Made by a program: the position numbers and the translations under genes. From NCBI GenBank assembly GCA_965223105.1, contig OZ244987.1, forward strand, positions 4,216,001 to 4,280,000: 64,000 nt of DNA. Direction: 5' to 3'. The DNA is from JABDMH01 sp965223105 (GTDB taxonomy: Bacteria; Bacteroidota; Bacteroidia; Chitinophagales; Saprospiraceae). The notes beneath the pieces are model-generated. The model was not told the DNA's origin and made no database searches. It saw only the letters and a program-made list of their open reading frames with translations. This document shows, piece by piece, positions 10,301 through 19,246 of the stretch (position 1 is its first letter; every line of letters begins with the position of its first letter).

Positions 10301-12060
10301 TTTCTAAAATGCTGACCATCTACTTCGTACGGATGTTCTCTGCATTTTAGCGTTGCATGCTTCATCAAGTCATATTGCCAAGCGTTGTACAATAGCTCAT
10401 TGCATGGCTCTTCGTCTTCCCACAACCACTGTAAGGTTTTCGCATAGTGAGCTTCTACTTCGTCTCTGTGCTTATCCGGTTGTAAGAAAGCTTGCCAAAT
10501 GGTATCATGATGCTCCGATACCCAGCAATAGTCAAACGAGTCACATAAATCAATACAGGCATCATACCAGTCTGCTCGTCGAACCAGAAGATGGTTGATC
10601 CCACAGTTATCCCAACTACCCTCATCAAAACTCTCCGCATCAACCCACACTTTCTTATCACTCAAACTGACCGTCAGTCCTTTATCTACCACCGGTACCG
10701 GTTTAACTCTGTCCTTAATAAAGATGAAACACGTATCGGCTGTCACATTGTGGCAACTGTCAAAGACCTCATAGGTCACATAGTACGGACCTTCCTTCTT
10801 GGCCAATTTGATACGCGTATGACTCTCATAGCACTTCTCTTCTTCATTGTAAGTCAGCACAAACGAGCCCACACCCTCAATGGTCGCTTTGGCTTGCTTG
10901 ATCCCTGACCAATCATCAGAGGCATAAATCGGTGAAATATAGGTATGTACTGCACACTCGTGGGTAGTGGTAGATACCATCTTAGCCGGTTCTTTACAAT
11001 AGAATTCAGGCCCTACGGTATCCAAATCCGTTACCCAGAATTCACAACGGAAATAACCGTTGGTACCAGTAAAGGCATTGTCTTGCTGGCCATGGATACA
11101 AAGGGTTTGTATTGGTGGCACGCATTCTTGTTTTACTTCGAGCACATATTTGCTTTGCTCATCACATCCTGTTCCTCCAAAATCCCAGTAATCTAAGTGG
11201 CTAAGGACCCCACATTTTGTATCGTCCAAGAATGGATTCAACACATAATGACCCAGTGAATCATCCCACAGTAATAGATAAAGGGTATCACAGGCCACAC
11301 CATCATTATCCTGATCTAATCCAAACGAATCGGGATTACATCTTTCCGGATAAATGATGTAGGGTCCAGGATTGCCCTCACCACAGTAGGTTGTATCCTT
11401 TTCAGCACAGTATAAATTGACTGCTGGATCCAGACCTGGCAGTCGGAATACGGTGATGGTATCATACGTAACACTTCGATTGCCTTTCTTATCAAAAGCC
11501 TCATACTCCCGGTAGATGATCTTCAAGGTATCATTTACGGGATCCCCAACTGCACCACACTCTCTGGTTTCAAACCAATCGGCCACAAAGGTTGCAGGCT
11601 CCGAACTTTGGCAAGGAATGGTCGCTGTAGGAGGAACACCATCAATATAACCTCCGGCAACCAGTGGATCAAAGCAGTAGACATCTTTTGAACGCCCCTG
11701 TAATACGGGACCATTGCCCTGTTTAAAACTGAGATAGGACCAACAATTACCACCTAAATTCCGAACATTAATCTTCAGGGTTTCATGAAGATATGGACAG
11801 GCATTAATGACGATTGGGGTATTTGCGGCGACCACGGTAGGCCCATAGACGGTCGCTCCAAAGCTACGAGTAATCGTTACTTCAGCAGTAGCGGCACCGG
11901 TGGTCGCATTGGTAACGAATTCGGCCAAGGTAATGGTTGCATTTCCCGCTGCATTTACATTGGCATTTAAATCCTGACAATTTGGCTGGACAGTGCCGGT
12001 TTGAGCCACTGCACCCACACTAAAAAATAGTAGACAGAGAAGTGTACAGTACTTGTTCAT
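7321..12060 (-). CDS. giant T9SS-secreted cysteine-rich surface protein with propeller-like insert (paralogue A)
   Basis: This 1579-residue protein has a signal peptide (to about residue 20, ending GAVAQ). A long cysteine- and aromatic-rich backbone with HYR/Ig-like repeats follows (for example SAIDSCGIDRYYWEL), then a T9SS type A sorting domain at about 1495-1579 (starts GLEQNRPNPF, ends ARKMILIE). The backbone matches the neighbouring 2133-residue protein almost throughout. A segment at about 603-850 is absent from that paralogue and looks like a propeller: repeated units such as LYELDPETGA, LVTISLETGKATAIG and LIEIDPETGAGTTIG. The protein is probably exported and anchored or released at the cell surface. 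Its function is unknown; adhesion or matrix building are guesses. It ends at a clear terminator. Confidence 0.85.
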   Translation of the reverse strand: MNKYCTLLCLLFFSVGAVAQTGTVQPNCQDLNANVNAAGNATITLAEFVTNATTGAATAEVTITRSFGATVYGPTVVAANTPIVINACPYLHETLKINVRNLGGNCWSYLSFKQGNGPVLQGRSKDVYCFDPLVAGGYIDGVPPTATIPCQSSEPATFVADWFETRECGAVGDPVNDTLKIIYREYEAFDKKGNRSVTYDTITVFRLPGLDPAVNLYCAEKDTTYCGEGNPGPYIIYPERCNPDSFGLDQDNDGVACDTLYLLLWDDSLGHYVLNPFLDDTKCGVLSHLDYWDFGGTGCDEQSKYVLEVKQECVPPIQTLCIHGQQDNAFTGTNGYFRCEFWVTDLDTVGPEFYCKEPAKMVSTTTHECAVHTYISPIYASDDWSGIKQAKATIEGVGSFVLTYNEEEKCYESHTRIKLAKKEGPYYVTYEVFDSCHNVTADTCFIFIKDRVKPVPVVDKGLTVSLSDKKVWVDAESFDEGSWDNCGINHLLVRRADWYDACIDLCDSFDYCWVSEHHDTIWQAFLQPDKHRDEVEAHYAKTLQWLWEDEEPCNELLYNAWQYDLMKHATLKCREHPYEVDGQHFRKLVEEAWYDGLYTKFKHKDYLLAASQDINGVGANARTLSGILSKVSLDNGKATVISTAIPGSTEIEYDVKGKKLLSESVNGLPFLYELDPETGAVLNNYQHDPGAYTGMEYIEGKLYATFIDESGGMSYLVVLDPVGGTHVVIGATGYGPIPGLAYDECAQVLYGVTNGVTYTPEFDDTGVPELVTISLETGKATAIGEVGYDAVGSIEFGPDGKLYGGLAQRSAQSGFLIEIDPETGAGTTIGNTGNPITGLTSLNDGCISKKLDMYEQIGGGWSDAVVFSCEDACGPVTVEILVMDYWCNWAKAWTNVWVEDKTPVQVVKDVIDEETITCKTYKDARYDYPGQTHPVSLDYVVEQAKAGEEDAYDLLDEVFGGYCKAWKDPYGNYVDIEGNEIECDIPFYDSVCQCTSYTDKVRVYDEHHGFIWKDSLITKCDYYQDTIDFQKGIVLVNCEENVYCEQEVWCEFDHCGQGYIFRKFKIWQSCPDSFYLDHNVPDSLKHPVDTIYRHQRIWVGNECPLSKYMFDVPEDTEVNTCGLEYDASGNLIGAAGPESTGYATYRFDDDCRLVGIGHSDKVFKIVGGDAACYKILRTWYFADWCGYGGEPLEAQWWFERELVIDSCVQKIIVIDTMPPVCVITGPVESGGSIEVGACAYNLEVTVSAIDSCGIDRYYWELLDISDSTATVVVDDGSGSLGGSGDESFDISSEDLDHGTYKLKVVTVDNCNNEGYCEYVVDVVSVKKPSPVCVTSLTARLTPWDSDQDGEVDSAHAVVWAGEFDRSSAPACQDTAIEFRIEFIKGDSTDNDAAGDADSLSLGCSDIGTHLVRLWVVSLPSDSRDYCDVVLIVQSDGDGCGTSEVGEREPLREVSGMTEESRAMDRGMLSTDGGKKATGIGGRPLDGRTLLPGQGYGLEQNRPNPFAEETSIGFVLPSSMEATITVYDVTGRIIRSIEGDFQKGYNQVQFRKTDLGVSGILYYRLNAGTYTAARKMILIE
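9511..10254 (-). other. propeller-like domain insert in paralogue A
   Basis: This encodes about residues 603-850 of the 1579-residue protein. It shows four to five units of the pattern hydrophobic-x-x-(I/L)-(D/S)-x-(E)-T-G-x-(A/G)-T-x-I-G, with blade-like phrases (GLAYDECAQVLYGVTN, SIEFGPDGKLYGGLA). In the paralogue the flanks FKHK and YEQIGGGWSDAV correspond to FKPV and YAAIGGGWSDAV, separated by only a short linker. Confidence 0.7.
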
Positions 12061-12543
12061 ACTGGGTTGGTTAAATAGTTAATCAATCGGTGTAGCCTGA
12101 TAACCTAAGTAATCTCAGCTACAAATTTGGGTCACACCCTATCAAAACATTTATGGATATGGTGATTACACATTAGCTGCAAAAATAATACCAAATATCA
12201 AGTGCTATATCATATTGAAAATCAACTTAATATGTTGGATTTTTCTTATGCAACCAGAGGTCTAAAGTATATAAGATTTTGGAAATATTAACATTTCAAG
12301 GCAAGAAAAAACGGGCATTTATAGGTGACTTGCAACCTGTGCGGAAAGGAGTAGATCAATTATATTCTTTCATCGATTATAGTTCATTCAAAATAGGGCA
12401 ACTAAACATCAAAGAATAAAATATCTATCTTAACCTGTGCCAATAAAAAAAGAAGTGGTTTCATGTCATTTTTTCCTAATTATTTGATGAGTGACCGCTT
12501 GTTTTGGGAAAAATTAGACTTGTAGCAGGCCAAGGATCTATTT
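12061..12543. other. AT-rich intergenic region between the two giant surface-protein genes
   Basis: This 483-bp stretch has no credible gene. It contains a TATTTTTG box (12187-12180, minus strand) as a promoter candidate for the 12060 start, which would give a leader of about 115 nt. The 16-mer caaaaataataccaaa at 12180-12195 occurs again upstream of the second paralogue. No clear intrinsic terminator for the 12544 gene was found; the inverted segments near 12470-12520 (TTTTTCC...GGGAAAAA) are weak. Confidence 0.5.
12180..12195 (-). promoter_or_regulatory. promoter candidate of paralogue A, shared 16-mer
   Basis: On the minus strand this reads TTTGGTATTATTTTTG and contains TATTTTTG, a match to the TAnnTTTG -7 box. 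No good -33 element was found at the usual distance. The identical 16 bases occur at 19047-19062 ahead of paralogue B. Confidence 0.35.
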
Positions 12544-15500
12544 TCATTCGATAAGAATCATTTTGCGAGTGGAAGTAAATGTTTCAGTGTCTAAGCGATA
12601 ATATAAGACACCGCCAGCCGCTAACTCATCCCTTCTAAGATTAATTTGATGGTAACCTCTCTGAAAATCACCTCCGTATGATCGAAGTACCCGGCCTGTA
12701 AGGTCAAAAATGGTGATTCTCGCCGGCATCGATTTCGGTAAAACGAAGCCAATAGTGGTTTCGTTCTGGAATGGATTGGGACGATTCTGCTCCAGTGTGT
12801 AGCCAGCACCTGGTGAAGTGGTTTGGTAACCAAATCTTCCGTCACTAATACCAGTGATCTCTCTACCTCCGTCGGTTTCAAGCTGACCACGATTCACTCC
12901 TGGTCTGGTGACTTCTGCTTCATCTAAATTTACTTCTCGGAGGGTTCCCTGTTGCCCCGGTCCAGCGTTGCCACATCCGCTGAAATCGGATTGGACGATC
13001 AAGATTACATCGCAGTAATCAGTAGTCATACTGGGGAGACTTCGTACCCATAGCCTCACCAGGTTGCTGCCAAATTGGTCGCATCCTATCACCAGGCTAT
13101 CAGTGTCTCCAGCGGGAACATCATCTCCTATCCCATCGATCAATTCGATGCGATATTCCACGGCTGTATCCTGACAGGCGGGCAGACTGCTGACATTAAA
13201 ATCAGCTGCCCTCAAGATAGCTTTGGCGGTATCAGCAACACCATCTTGATCGCTGTCCCACGGCGTAAGCCTGGTCGTCAAAGATGTAATGCAGATCGGG
13301 GTCGGTTTTTTGACCGCAATAATGTCGATCAAATATTCACAAACACCTTCATTATTACAGGCATCTCCGGTTTCTACTTTAAGTTTATATTTTCCATGTG
13401 GTAGAGCAGTAAAGCTGAGATTGATTTCCTCATCTGCCTTTCCTGCTAAGGTAGCTGTTCCCCGATCATAGATAAAACTCGAAAGGGAATCCGTAACATC
13501 TTTAAGACTCCAGGCAAAGCTGACAACTCCACAGGCATCTTCCACACCTATGTTCAGTTGTAGGTGATAATCGCAGGTCCCAACTTCTAGTTGACCACCA
13601 TCAGCCACCGGGCCCTGAATGGTGCATTTGGGAGCAACGGTATCAACAATGATGATTTCTTGAATGCAGGAATCAGTAATTAACGTATGATCTTTCCACC
13701 ATAGTTCGCTGGTGGGAACACCATATCCACACCAATCGGCAAAATACCAGGTGCGACGCACCTTATAGCAACCTTCTTCCCCTCCTACGATTTTAAATAC
13801 CCGATCATTATGGGATATCCCAATGATTCGGCAATCGTCGTCAAATTTGTACTTCGCCTTACCGATTTTGGATGGAGATGCAAGCCCACTTACATTGCCC
13901 TGGTCGTCGTATGTGATCGCGCATTCTGTCAGTACAGTGTCGGCTGGTACTTCAAACATATATTTGTTTAAAGCACAATGATTGGTAACCCGAATTCGCT
14001 GTTCACGAGTTATGGTATCACCGACGTGTTGTGCTGAATCAATTCTAGCCAAATCACCCGGAGAGAGCTCCGAAGAATCCAAATGGGTCAGGTCACATTG
14101 TGACCAAATCTTAAACTTTCGATAGATATATCCTTCACCACAGTGATCAAGATCGCACCAGACCTCTTGTTTGCACTGCACGTTTTGGGCACAATTGGTA
14201 ACGATTGCCCCATGATTTAAGGCTAAAGTATCGGCATAATAATAACAATCCGACACAATAGAATCTATCCATACGAAACCTAAATGTTCGTCATAAACTC
14301 GAACAGGAATCGTATCAATAGTACAAACACAGACACTATCGACAAATATCAAATCACAGATCAACGAGTCACCACTTTCATCCACCAATGAACCATATTC
14401 CGATCGCCATACTTTTTGATACCCTCCGAAAAACTCATCTAGAACAGGAAAAGCTTCGGCATCGCCCTCTTTCGCTCGATCAATGACATACTCCAAACTA
14501 ACATCATGGGTGATATCGGGATATTGATACCGATGGTCACGATATGACTTGCAAGAAATCGTTAACTGATCCGTAACATTTTTGGCGATCTCCAGCTGAG
14601 TTTTGTCCTCTACCCAAACTCTGGTCCAGCCTATCGACCAGTTGCACCAGTAATCCATCGCGAGCACTTCGACCGTTACAGGCTGACAAGCATCACTGCA
14701 ATCAAACGGTACAGCGTCACTCCAGCCACCTCCTATCGCAGCATATTCTTCAAGCAGTCGGTCATCTGTAGGATGGTAAAAAGTGGCGTGGGTTCCAAGA
14801 TGGGTAGGCACCGGCTTGAAGTAATGACTAAAAGCTTTGCTTTCAGCGCACTCTGAGATCAACTCTCGCAGCAAATCATCAGACAGATCATAGGGATGAT
14901 CACGACAAATTTGGTTGGTGTATTTTAGTAGATCGTATTGCCAGGCATTGAATAGCAACTCGTGGCAGGCTTCAGCATCATTCTCCAACCAACCCAAGAA
15001 CTGAGCATAATGTGCCTCCACAGGATCGTATCGCTTATCTGGAGTTAAATAAGGGATAAAGAGCGTATCGTGATGCTTAGTCACACAAATAGGTTCGAGA
15101 CTATCACAAAGATTCACGCATGATTCGAACCAATCGGCCCGGCGCACAAAAAAGTAGTTCAGTTCACAATTGTCCACTGATCCTTCATCGAAATCTTCAG
15201 CATGAACCCATACCTTCTTATCGGTTAGGTTGATGGTAAGACCTTTCTCAAATACTGGTGTAGGTTTTATCAGGTCTTTGACGATGAGATAACAACTATC
15301 CAAAGTAGCATTGTGGCATGAGTCGGCTATTTCATAGATGATTTTATAAGGTTCCTCCCTATGTGGTAATTTCAGTCTCTCATGAGATGCCCAGCATTCA
15401 TCTTCTTCTTGCCAAGAAAACAACAGTGTCCCTATTTCTTCTACGGTCGCCTTTACCTGTTTTACTCCCCGACCTGGAGGTGTCACTTCCACACCGGCCC

Positions 15501-18500
15501 GACATTCGTCAATGGCGAATAACGGTGGTAGATAAGCATGAGCTTCGCAGCTGGTTGTTGAAGTCGAGACGATATTTTGACCCATAATCCGAAAAGTTGC
15601 ATCTGCCGGTGAATCCCAAATAGCTACAATGTAGAGTTGATCTCCAGCGCGTAATGGTAAAGTCAGAAAACCAGACTGTGACTCGGTGACGGCAATGGGA
15701 TCAAGTATATTTACATCGGGCTTCTTCGATTTGGCCTTAAGAGAGCTCTGAAAGGAAAAGTTCTCAAAAGGATCGCCATCAATCAGCCGAAAGGACTCAC
15801 CATTGATGGAATAGAATATACTGACGGCGGCAGCCATGGGAAAGCCATTGCCTACTGACCGATCGACGGTCTGGATCAAGAAGTCATCCTGAATTTCAGC
15901 CAGGGTAAAATCCCAGGTAAACTTGAAATCAGCTGTTTGATCCGCGGTATAGCTCATTACAGCGTCTGCAGAGAACGGCAATGACAGAAATCCATTGGTA
16001 TTCAAGGGACGCTTCTCACCTGATTCTAGGTCGAAATCATCTTGTATACCTTCTGAAAGATCCGATTTAACCTTTAGTACGTATGGCAATCCTGAAAAAT
16101 CAAAATTCTGACCGTCGCCAATCGTCTGAGGTAATGCCGCTGCTACGGGTAAAGAGTTTGTGCTGATGATTCCGCTAAAGAAATCAAAGTACTCATAGGC
16201 AAACGGCCCCGAGAAAAGGGGATCCCCTTTGCAATGGGTGATTGGAGGTAGTGTATCAAGGTCTACTACCCAGAAATCGCATCGCCAATACCCTGGTCCC
16301 AACTGCTGAGCAACATTGGGTAAAGTGCCTGCAGGTAGCGGAGCCACACAAACATTCTGGGGTGCCCCATAACACTCTTGCTTGATTTCAACCTTGACTC
16401 GATAAGCCATCTCGCAATTTCCTGGAAATTTGGTGTAGTCAACAAATACTGTTAATCCGCAAAGTGGGTCAAAAATCCTGGGTGCAAATTCTAACATACC
16501 ATCCTTATCAATGTCAGTCACCTCAACCAGATACGTTTGTTGACAGCCTAGATTAGGATCTTCATAGGTTATATAGGGACCAACTGGTGTGAGTGAATCT
16601 CCACAAAAAAGACTGTCTTTGCCCTCACAGTAAATGTTTTCAGCCGTAATTTCTGGCAACTGTAGCACGATAATGGTGTCGATCTTCACACCACGTTCTC
16701 CACTCTTGCCAAAAGCCTCCCATTCGCGGTAGATGATCTTTACTGTATCGTTTATTCCGGGTTCACAAGGATAGGTTTCAATCCAGTCCGTAACAAATGT
16801 GGCCTCTAACTCCTCTTGACATGGCAACCAGGCAGTTCTTGTTGTACCTTCCAATGGTCCCGATACCAGAGGATCATTACACAGAACAGTGGAGACTGAA
16901 ATTCCTGGTATCGTCGGAATTTTTTGTTCTTTAAAAGTCAAGTCTGTCCAGCATGTTCCATTGGTACTCCTGGCTACGAGCTTCAATGGTTGATTGTGCA
17001 AATATTGACAAGCTTTTAGGGGAAATGAACCATTCATTCCAATAAGTTGAGGACCAAAAATGGTTGCTCCCCACTTATTTTCCACCCAAATTTCCAAACC
17101 ATCGCTACATTCCATTGTGTCAAGAATGAAATCGGAAGGTCGAATAATTGCTACACCGTATCTGTCCAAGGCAACATTCAATTGGCCAACACAGTTAGGA
17201 TTACAATCTGACAACGTAGCATCACAGATGGCCAGAATTTCCATGGCACTATTGCAACCAGGCGCATTCCCGGAAATCATCAGGGTGTTGTAACCCATCA
17301 CAAGCAACACGTTGGTTAGGCCACAACAATAGAACAGCTCCGGATTGTTTTCTACTTGCAAAACATCTAGTGTGACCAAACTACTGAATGCCAGGATCGA
17401 CTGAAGCAATGGATTGTTGGTTATTCGCAGATCATCGCCCACAATTGACAAATTTCCAAATCCCTTAATATGAGCCAAGTGATCGTTATTGCGGATGAAA
17501 AAATCGTTTCCAACCTGCTGTAAAGCCGCAAATCCAGAAATCAATTTCATGGAAAGATTGAATTCGAAAAAAATGTCATCCCCAACTTCAGCCAAACCAT
17601 TAAATCCAGCAATTTCCTTTAGTAGCTCGTTATTGGAAATGTCGAGATCCGCTCCAATAAATTGAAGTCGTGAAAATCCACCCAAGCCCAAGAGAAGATT
17701 TTCTGATCTAATGGTAAAATCACCACCGACACGGCGAAGGCTAATGAATCGATCCAAATGTACAAATGCATTGTCCTGAATTCGAAAATCCCCTCCTACC
17801 CATTCCAAGGCATACATTGCAGCTAAATGACTCAATACGGGGTTGTTACCAATCGCAAAAAAGTCCGATACCTTGGTTAGCTTATCGAATCCTTCAATGT
17901 TCACCAAGGTGGAATTATTGGCGATTTCGAATGACCCGCAAATGCTGTCTAAACGCTCAAAGCCAGAAATAGAAGCTAGTGATGGATTATCTTTGATTTC
18001 CAGACCACAAGTATGCTGCAATTGGTTAAATCCATAAATCTCAACTAAATCTTCATTCCGCAAGATTTCTAAATCTTCTCCAATCCAGGCGAGATTTTCG
18101 AAAGCAATGATTTTTTGCAATGAGGGATTATCTTGTATATCAAAGTCATCACCGACTTGAGTGAGTGAGGTAAAGCCCTCAATGAACTCAATACCATCAT
18201 TCAACTCAATATCCAGGTTATCGCCAATAGTACTTAATGCATTAAAACCAACTAATTCCGAAAGTGAGTGATTTTCTTGAATCGACAGATCATCGCCAAC
18301 CTGTTCTAGTGCTTGAAATCCCAATATAGAACTGAGACTGGGATTGTCAACAATTCTGATATCTTCTTGTACCGTATGCAGACTTGAGAATCCGTCGAGA
18401 TGTGAAAGGAGACCATTGGCCCTTATCACAAGCTCAAAACCAACCTCTTCCAAACCATTGAATTGTGGTATTTGGGCCAGCAGATTATTCTCAATCAAAT

Positions 18501-18945
18501 AAAGATTCGTACCGAGATTGGTCAACTGTTCAAAACCTTGGAGAAGAAATAGTGCTGGATTTTGAGAAACATCAAGGCGGCCACCAATGGTCTTCACATT
18601 CAAAAAACTATGTACGACATTACCGAGTGAAGGATTATCTTGAAGGATAATGTCTCCACCTACTTCTTGTAAATTCTGAAAGGAATGGCTGATTGCCGTC
18701 AGCCCGGTGGTAGAAATGATAAGATTTCCCGTTATCTCTGTGAGTTGATTCAATCCCGAAAACCTCATAATATCGGCACCTTGAACCACCAGATCTCCTT
18801 CCAACACCTCGCAGCCATCATGGGCTAAAAGGAAACCATCGACTTCCGCTTGTGTCGTCAAGCTCGCACCCTGACAAGTTTGGGCGTAAAGCTGCCTTCC
18901 ACATGTTAAAAGGATTAGTAAAAGAAAAGTACATCGCCCTACCAT
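12544..18945 (-). CDS. giant T9SS-secreted protein with LRR-like N-terminus (paralogue B)
   Basis: This 2133-residue protein has a signal peptide (about 1-22). Residues about 50-545 hold some twenty 24-residue repeats of the type GF..L..VGDDL.I..N..L..I, like the leucine-rich or receptor L-domain repeats of bacterial surface proteins. From about 580 to the end it follows the backbone of the 1579-residue neighbour (shared phrases include IIYRE-EAF, IGGGWSDAV, VWVEDKT, YRKFKIW, RTWYFADWCGYG). It ends in a T9SS type A sorting domain (LEQNRPNPFQNETTIGFVLP to KMILIE). A 215-residue segment at about 909-1125 is missing from the neighbour. The protein is likely surface-exposed and disulfide-rich. 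Ligand binding by the LRR part is an inference. Confidence 0.85.
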   Translation of the reverse strand: MVGRCTFLLLILLTCGRQLYAQTCQGASLTTQAEVDGFLLAHDGCEVLEGDLVVQGADIMRFSGLNQLTEITGNLIISTTGLTAISHSFQNLQEVGGDIILQDNPSLGNVVHSFLNVKTIGGRLDVSQNPALFLLQGFEQLTNLGTNLYLIENNLLAQIPQFNGLEEVGFELVIRANGLLSHLDGFSSLHTVQEDIRIVDNPSLSSILGFQALEQVGDDLSIQENHSLSELVGFNALSTIGDNLDIELNDGIEFIEGFTSLTQVGDDFDIQDNPSLQKIIAFENLAWIGEDLEILRNEDLVEIYGFNQLQHTCGLEIKDNPSLASISGFERLDSICGSFEIANNSTLVNIEGFDKLTKVSDFFAIGNNPVLSHLAAMYALEWVGGDFRIQDNAFVHLDRFISLRRVGGDFTIRSENLLLGLGGFSRLQFIGADLDISNNELLKEIAGFNGLAEVGDDIFFEFNLSMKLISGFAALQQVGNDFFIRNNDHLAHIKGFGNLSIVGDDLRITNNPLLQSILAFSSLVTLDVLQVENNPELFYCCGLTNVLLVMGYNTLMISGNAPGCNSAMEILAICDATLSDCNPNCVGQLNVALDRYGVAIIRPSDFILDTMECSDGLEIWVENKWGATIFGPQLIGMNGSFPLKACQYLHNQPLKLVARSTNGTCWTDLTFKEQKIPTIPGISVSTVLCNDPLVSGPLEGTTRTAWLPCQEELEATFVTDWIETYPCEPGINDTVKIIYREWEAFGKSGERGVKIDTIIVLQLPEITAENIYCEGKDSLFCGDSLTPVGPYITYEDPNLGCQQTYLVEVTDIDKDGMLEFAPRIFDPLCGLTVFVDYTKFPGNCEMAYRVKVEIKQECYGAPQNVCVAPLPAGTLPNVAQQLGPGYWRCDFWVVDLDTLPPITHCKGDPLFSGPFAYEYFDFFSGIISTNSLPVAAALPQTIGDGQNFDFSGLPYVLKVKSDLSEGIQDDFDLESGEKRPLNTNGFLSLPFSADAVMSYTADQTADFKFTWDFTLAEIQDDFLIQTVDRSVGNGFPMAAAVSIFYSINGESFRLIDGDPFENFSFQSSLKAKSKKPDVNILDPIAVTESQSGFLTLPLRAGDQLYIVAIWDSPADATFRIMGQNIVSTSTTSCEAHAYLPPLFAIDECRAGVEVTPPGRGVKQVKATVEEIGTLLFSWQEEDECWASHERLKLPHREEPYKIIYEIADSCHNATLDSCYLIVKDLIKPTPVFEKGLTINLTDKKVWVHAEDFDEGSVDNCELNYFFVRRADWFESCVNLCDSLEPICVTKHHDTLFIPYLTPDKRYDPVEAHYAQFLGWLENDAEACHELLFNAWQYDLLKYTNQICRDHPYDLSDDLLRELISECAESKAFSHYFKPVPTHLGTHATFYHPTDDRLLEEYAAIGGGWSDAVPFDCSDACQPVTVEVLAMDYWCNWSIGWTRVWVEDKTQLEIAKNVTDQLTISCKSYRDHRYQYPDITHDVSLEYVIDRAKEGDAEAFPVLDEFFGGYQKVWRSEYGSLVDESGDSLICDLIFVDSVCVCTIDTIPVRVYDEHLGFVWIDSIVSDCYYYADTLALNHGAIVTNCAQNVQCKQEVWCDLDHCGEGYIYRKFKIWSQCDLTHLDSSELSPGDLARIDSAQHVGDTITREQRIRVTNHCALNKYMFEVPADTVLTECAITYDDQGNVSGLASPSKIGKAKYKFDDDCRIIGISHNDRVFKIVGGEEGCYKVRRTWYFADWCGYGVPTSELWWKDHTLITDSCIQEIIIVDTVAPKCTIQGPVADGGQLEVGTCDYHLQLNIGVEDACGVVSFAWSLKDVTDSLSSFIYDRGTATLAGKADEEINLSFTALPHGKYKLKVETGDACNNEGVCEYLIDIIAVKKPTPICITSLTTRLTPWDSDQDGVADTAKAILRAADFNVSSLPACQDTAVEYRIELIDGIGDDVPAGDTDSLVIGCDQFGSNLVRLWVRSLPSMTTDYCDVILIVQSDFSGCGNAGPGQQGTLREVNLDEAEVTRPGVNRGQLETDGGREITGISDGRFGYQTTSPGAGYTLEQNRPNPFQNETTIGFVLPKSMPARITIFDLTGRVLRSYGGDFQRGYHQINLRRDELAAGGVLYYRLDTETFTSTRKMILIE
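15571..16221 (-). other. paralogue-B-specific insert of unknown fold
   Basis: This encodes about residues 909-1125 of the 2133-residue protein. It replaces a short linker of paralogue A between CK(G/E)-P and STTT/STTS-CEA. The segment is low in cysteine, unlike the surrounding backbone, and rich in small and acidic residues. It resembles a pair of bacterial pre-peptidase-like beta-sandwich domains (LRAGDQLYIVAIWDSPADAT), but that reading is weak. Confidence 0.5.
17310..18800 (-). repeat. about 72-nt coding repeats (LRR-like region)
   Basis: The protein repeats at a 24-residue period through this stretch of paralogue B. Representative units are GFQALEQVGDDLSIQENHSL and GFTSLTQVGDDFDIQDNPSL. 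The DNA copies have diverged, so this is an old protein repeat and not a recent tandem array. Confidence 0.75.
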
Positions 18946-19046
18946 TGCTCTGATTTAGATGATTAAATTGCCGGTGTGCAGTCTTGGAGCTTCAATCAGC
19001 GATGCCAGCATTCATTCACATGATGCTGCAGTGAACATATTACAAA

Positions 19047-19062
19047 CAAAAATAATACCAAA
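19047..19062 (-). promoter_or_regulatory. promoter candidate of paralogue B, shared 16-mer
   Basis: The sequence caaaaataataccaaa (plus strand) is identical to that at 12180-12195. On the minus strand it contains the -7-like TATTTTTG. The leader to the start at 18945 would be about 96 nt. No -33 element was recognised. Confidence 0.35.
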
Positions 19063-19176
19063 AATAGTCATAATGAGATACTTACGAACAAACTGGCTCA
19101 TTTCCTCTGGTGTTACATTACGGATGGTTCCGTCTCTCATCTGATGCCCTTTGGAAGTGGTAGTCTTATCCAGTGA

Positions 19177-19211
19177 TTGGTCATTATGCCTGATGATTCG
19201 AGCTAATTTTG
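19177..19211 (+). promoter_or_regulatory. promoter candidate of the sortilin-like gene
   Basis: TAATTTTG at 19204-19211 matches TAnnTTTG. A TTG at 19177-19179 lies 24 nt upstream, slightly longer than usual. Transcription would begin near 19218, about 30-40 nt before the start codon. Confidence 0.4.
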
Positions 19212-19246
19212 CAGAAAGATTAGCTTTACCTTCCAAATGATGAAGA

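Larger units (their letters stand above)
18946..19246. other. divergent intergenic region
   Basis: This 301-bp region separates paralogue B (minus) from the sortilin-like gene (plus). It holds the shared 16-mer with TATTTTTG (19054-19047, minus strand) and a TAATTTTG box (19204-19211, plus strand). No convincing gene was seen. Confidence 0.5.

Noticed and set aside
17310..18800. CRISPR-like 72-nt periodicity
   Set aside because: The period is that of the 24-residue LRR-like protein repeat in an open frame; there are no conserved repeats with unique spacers.
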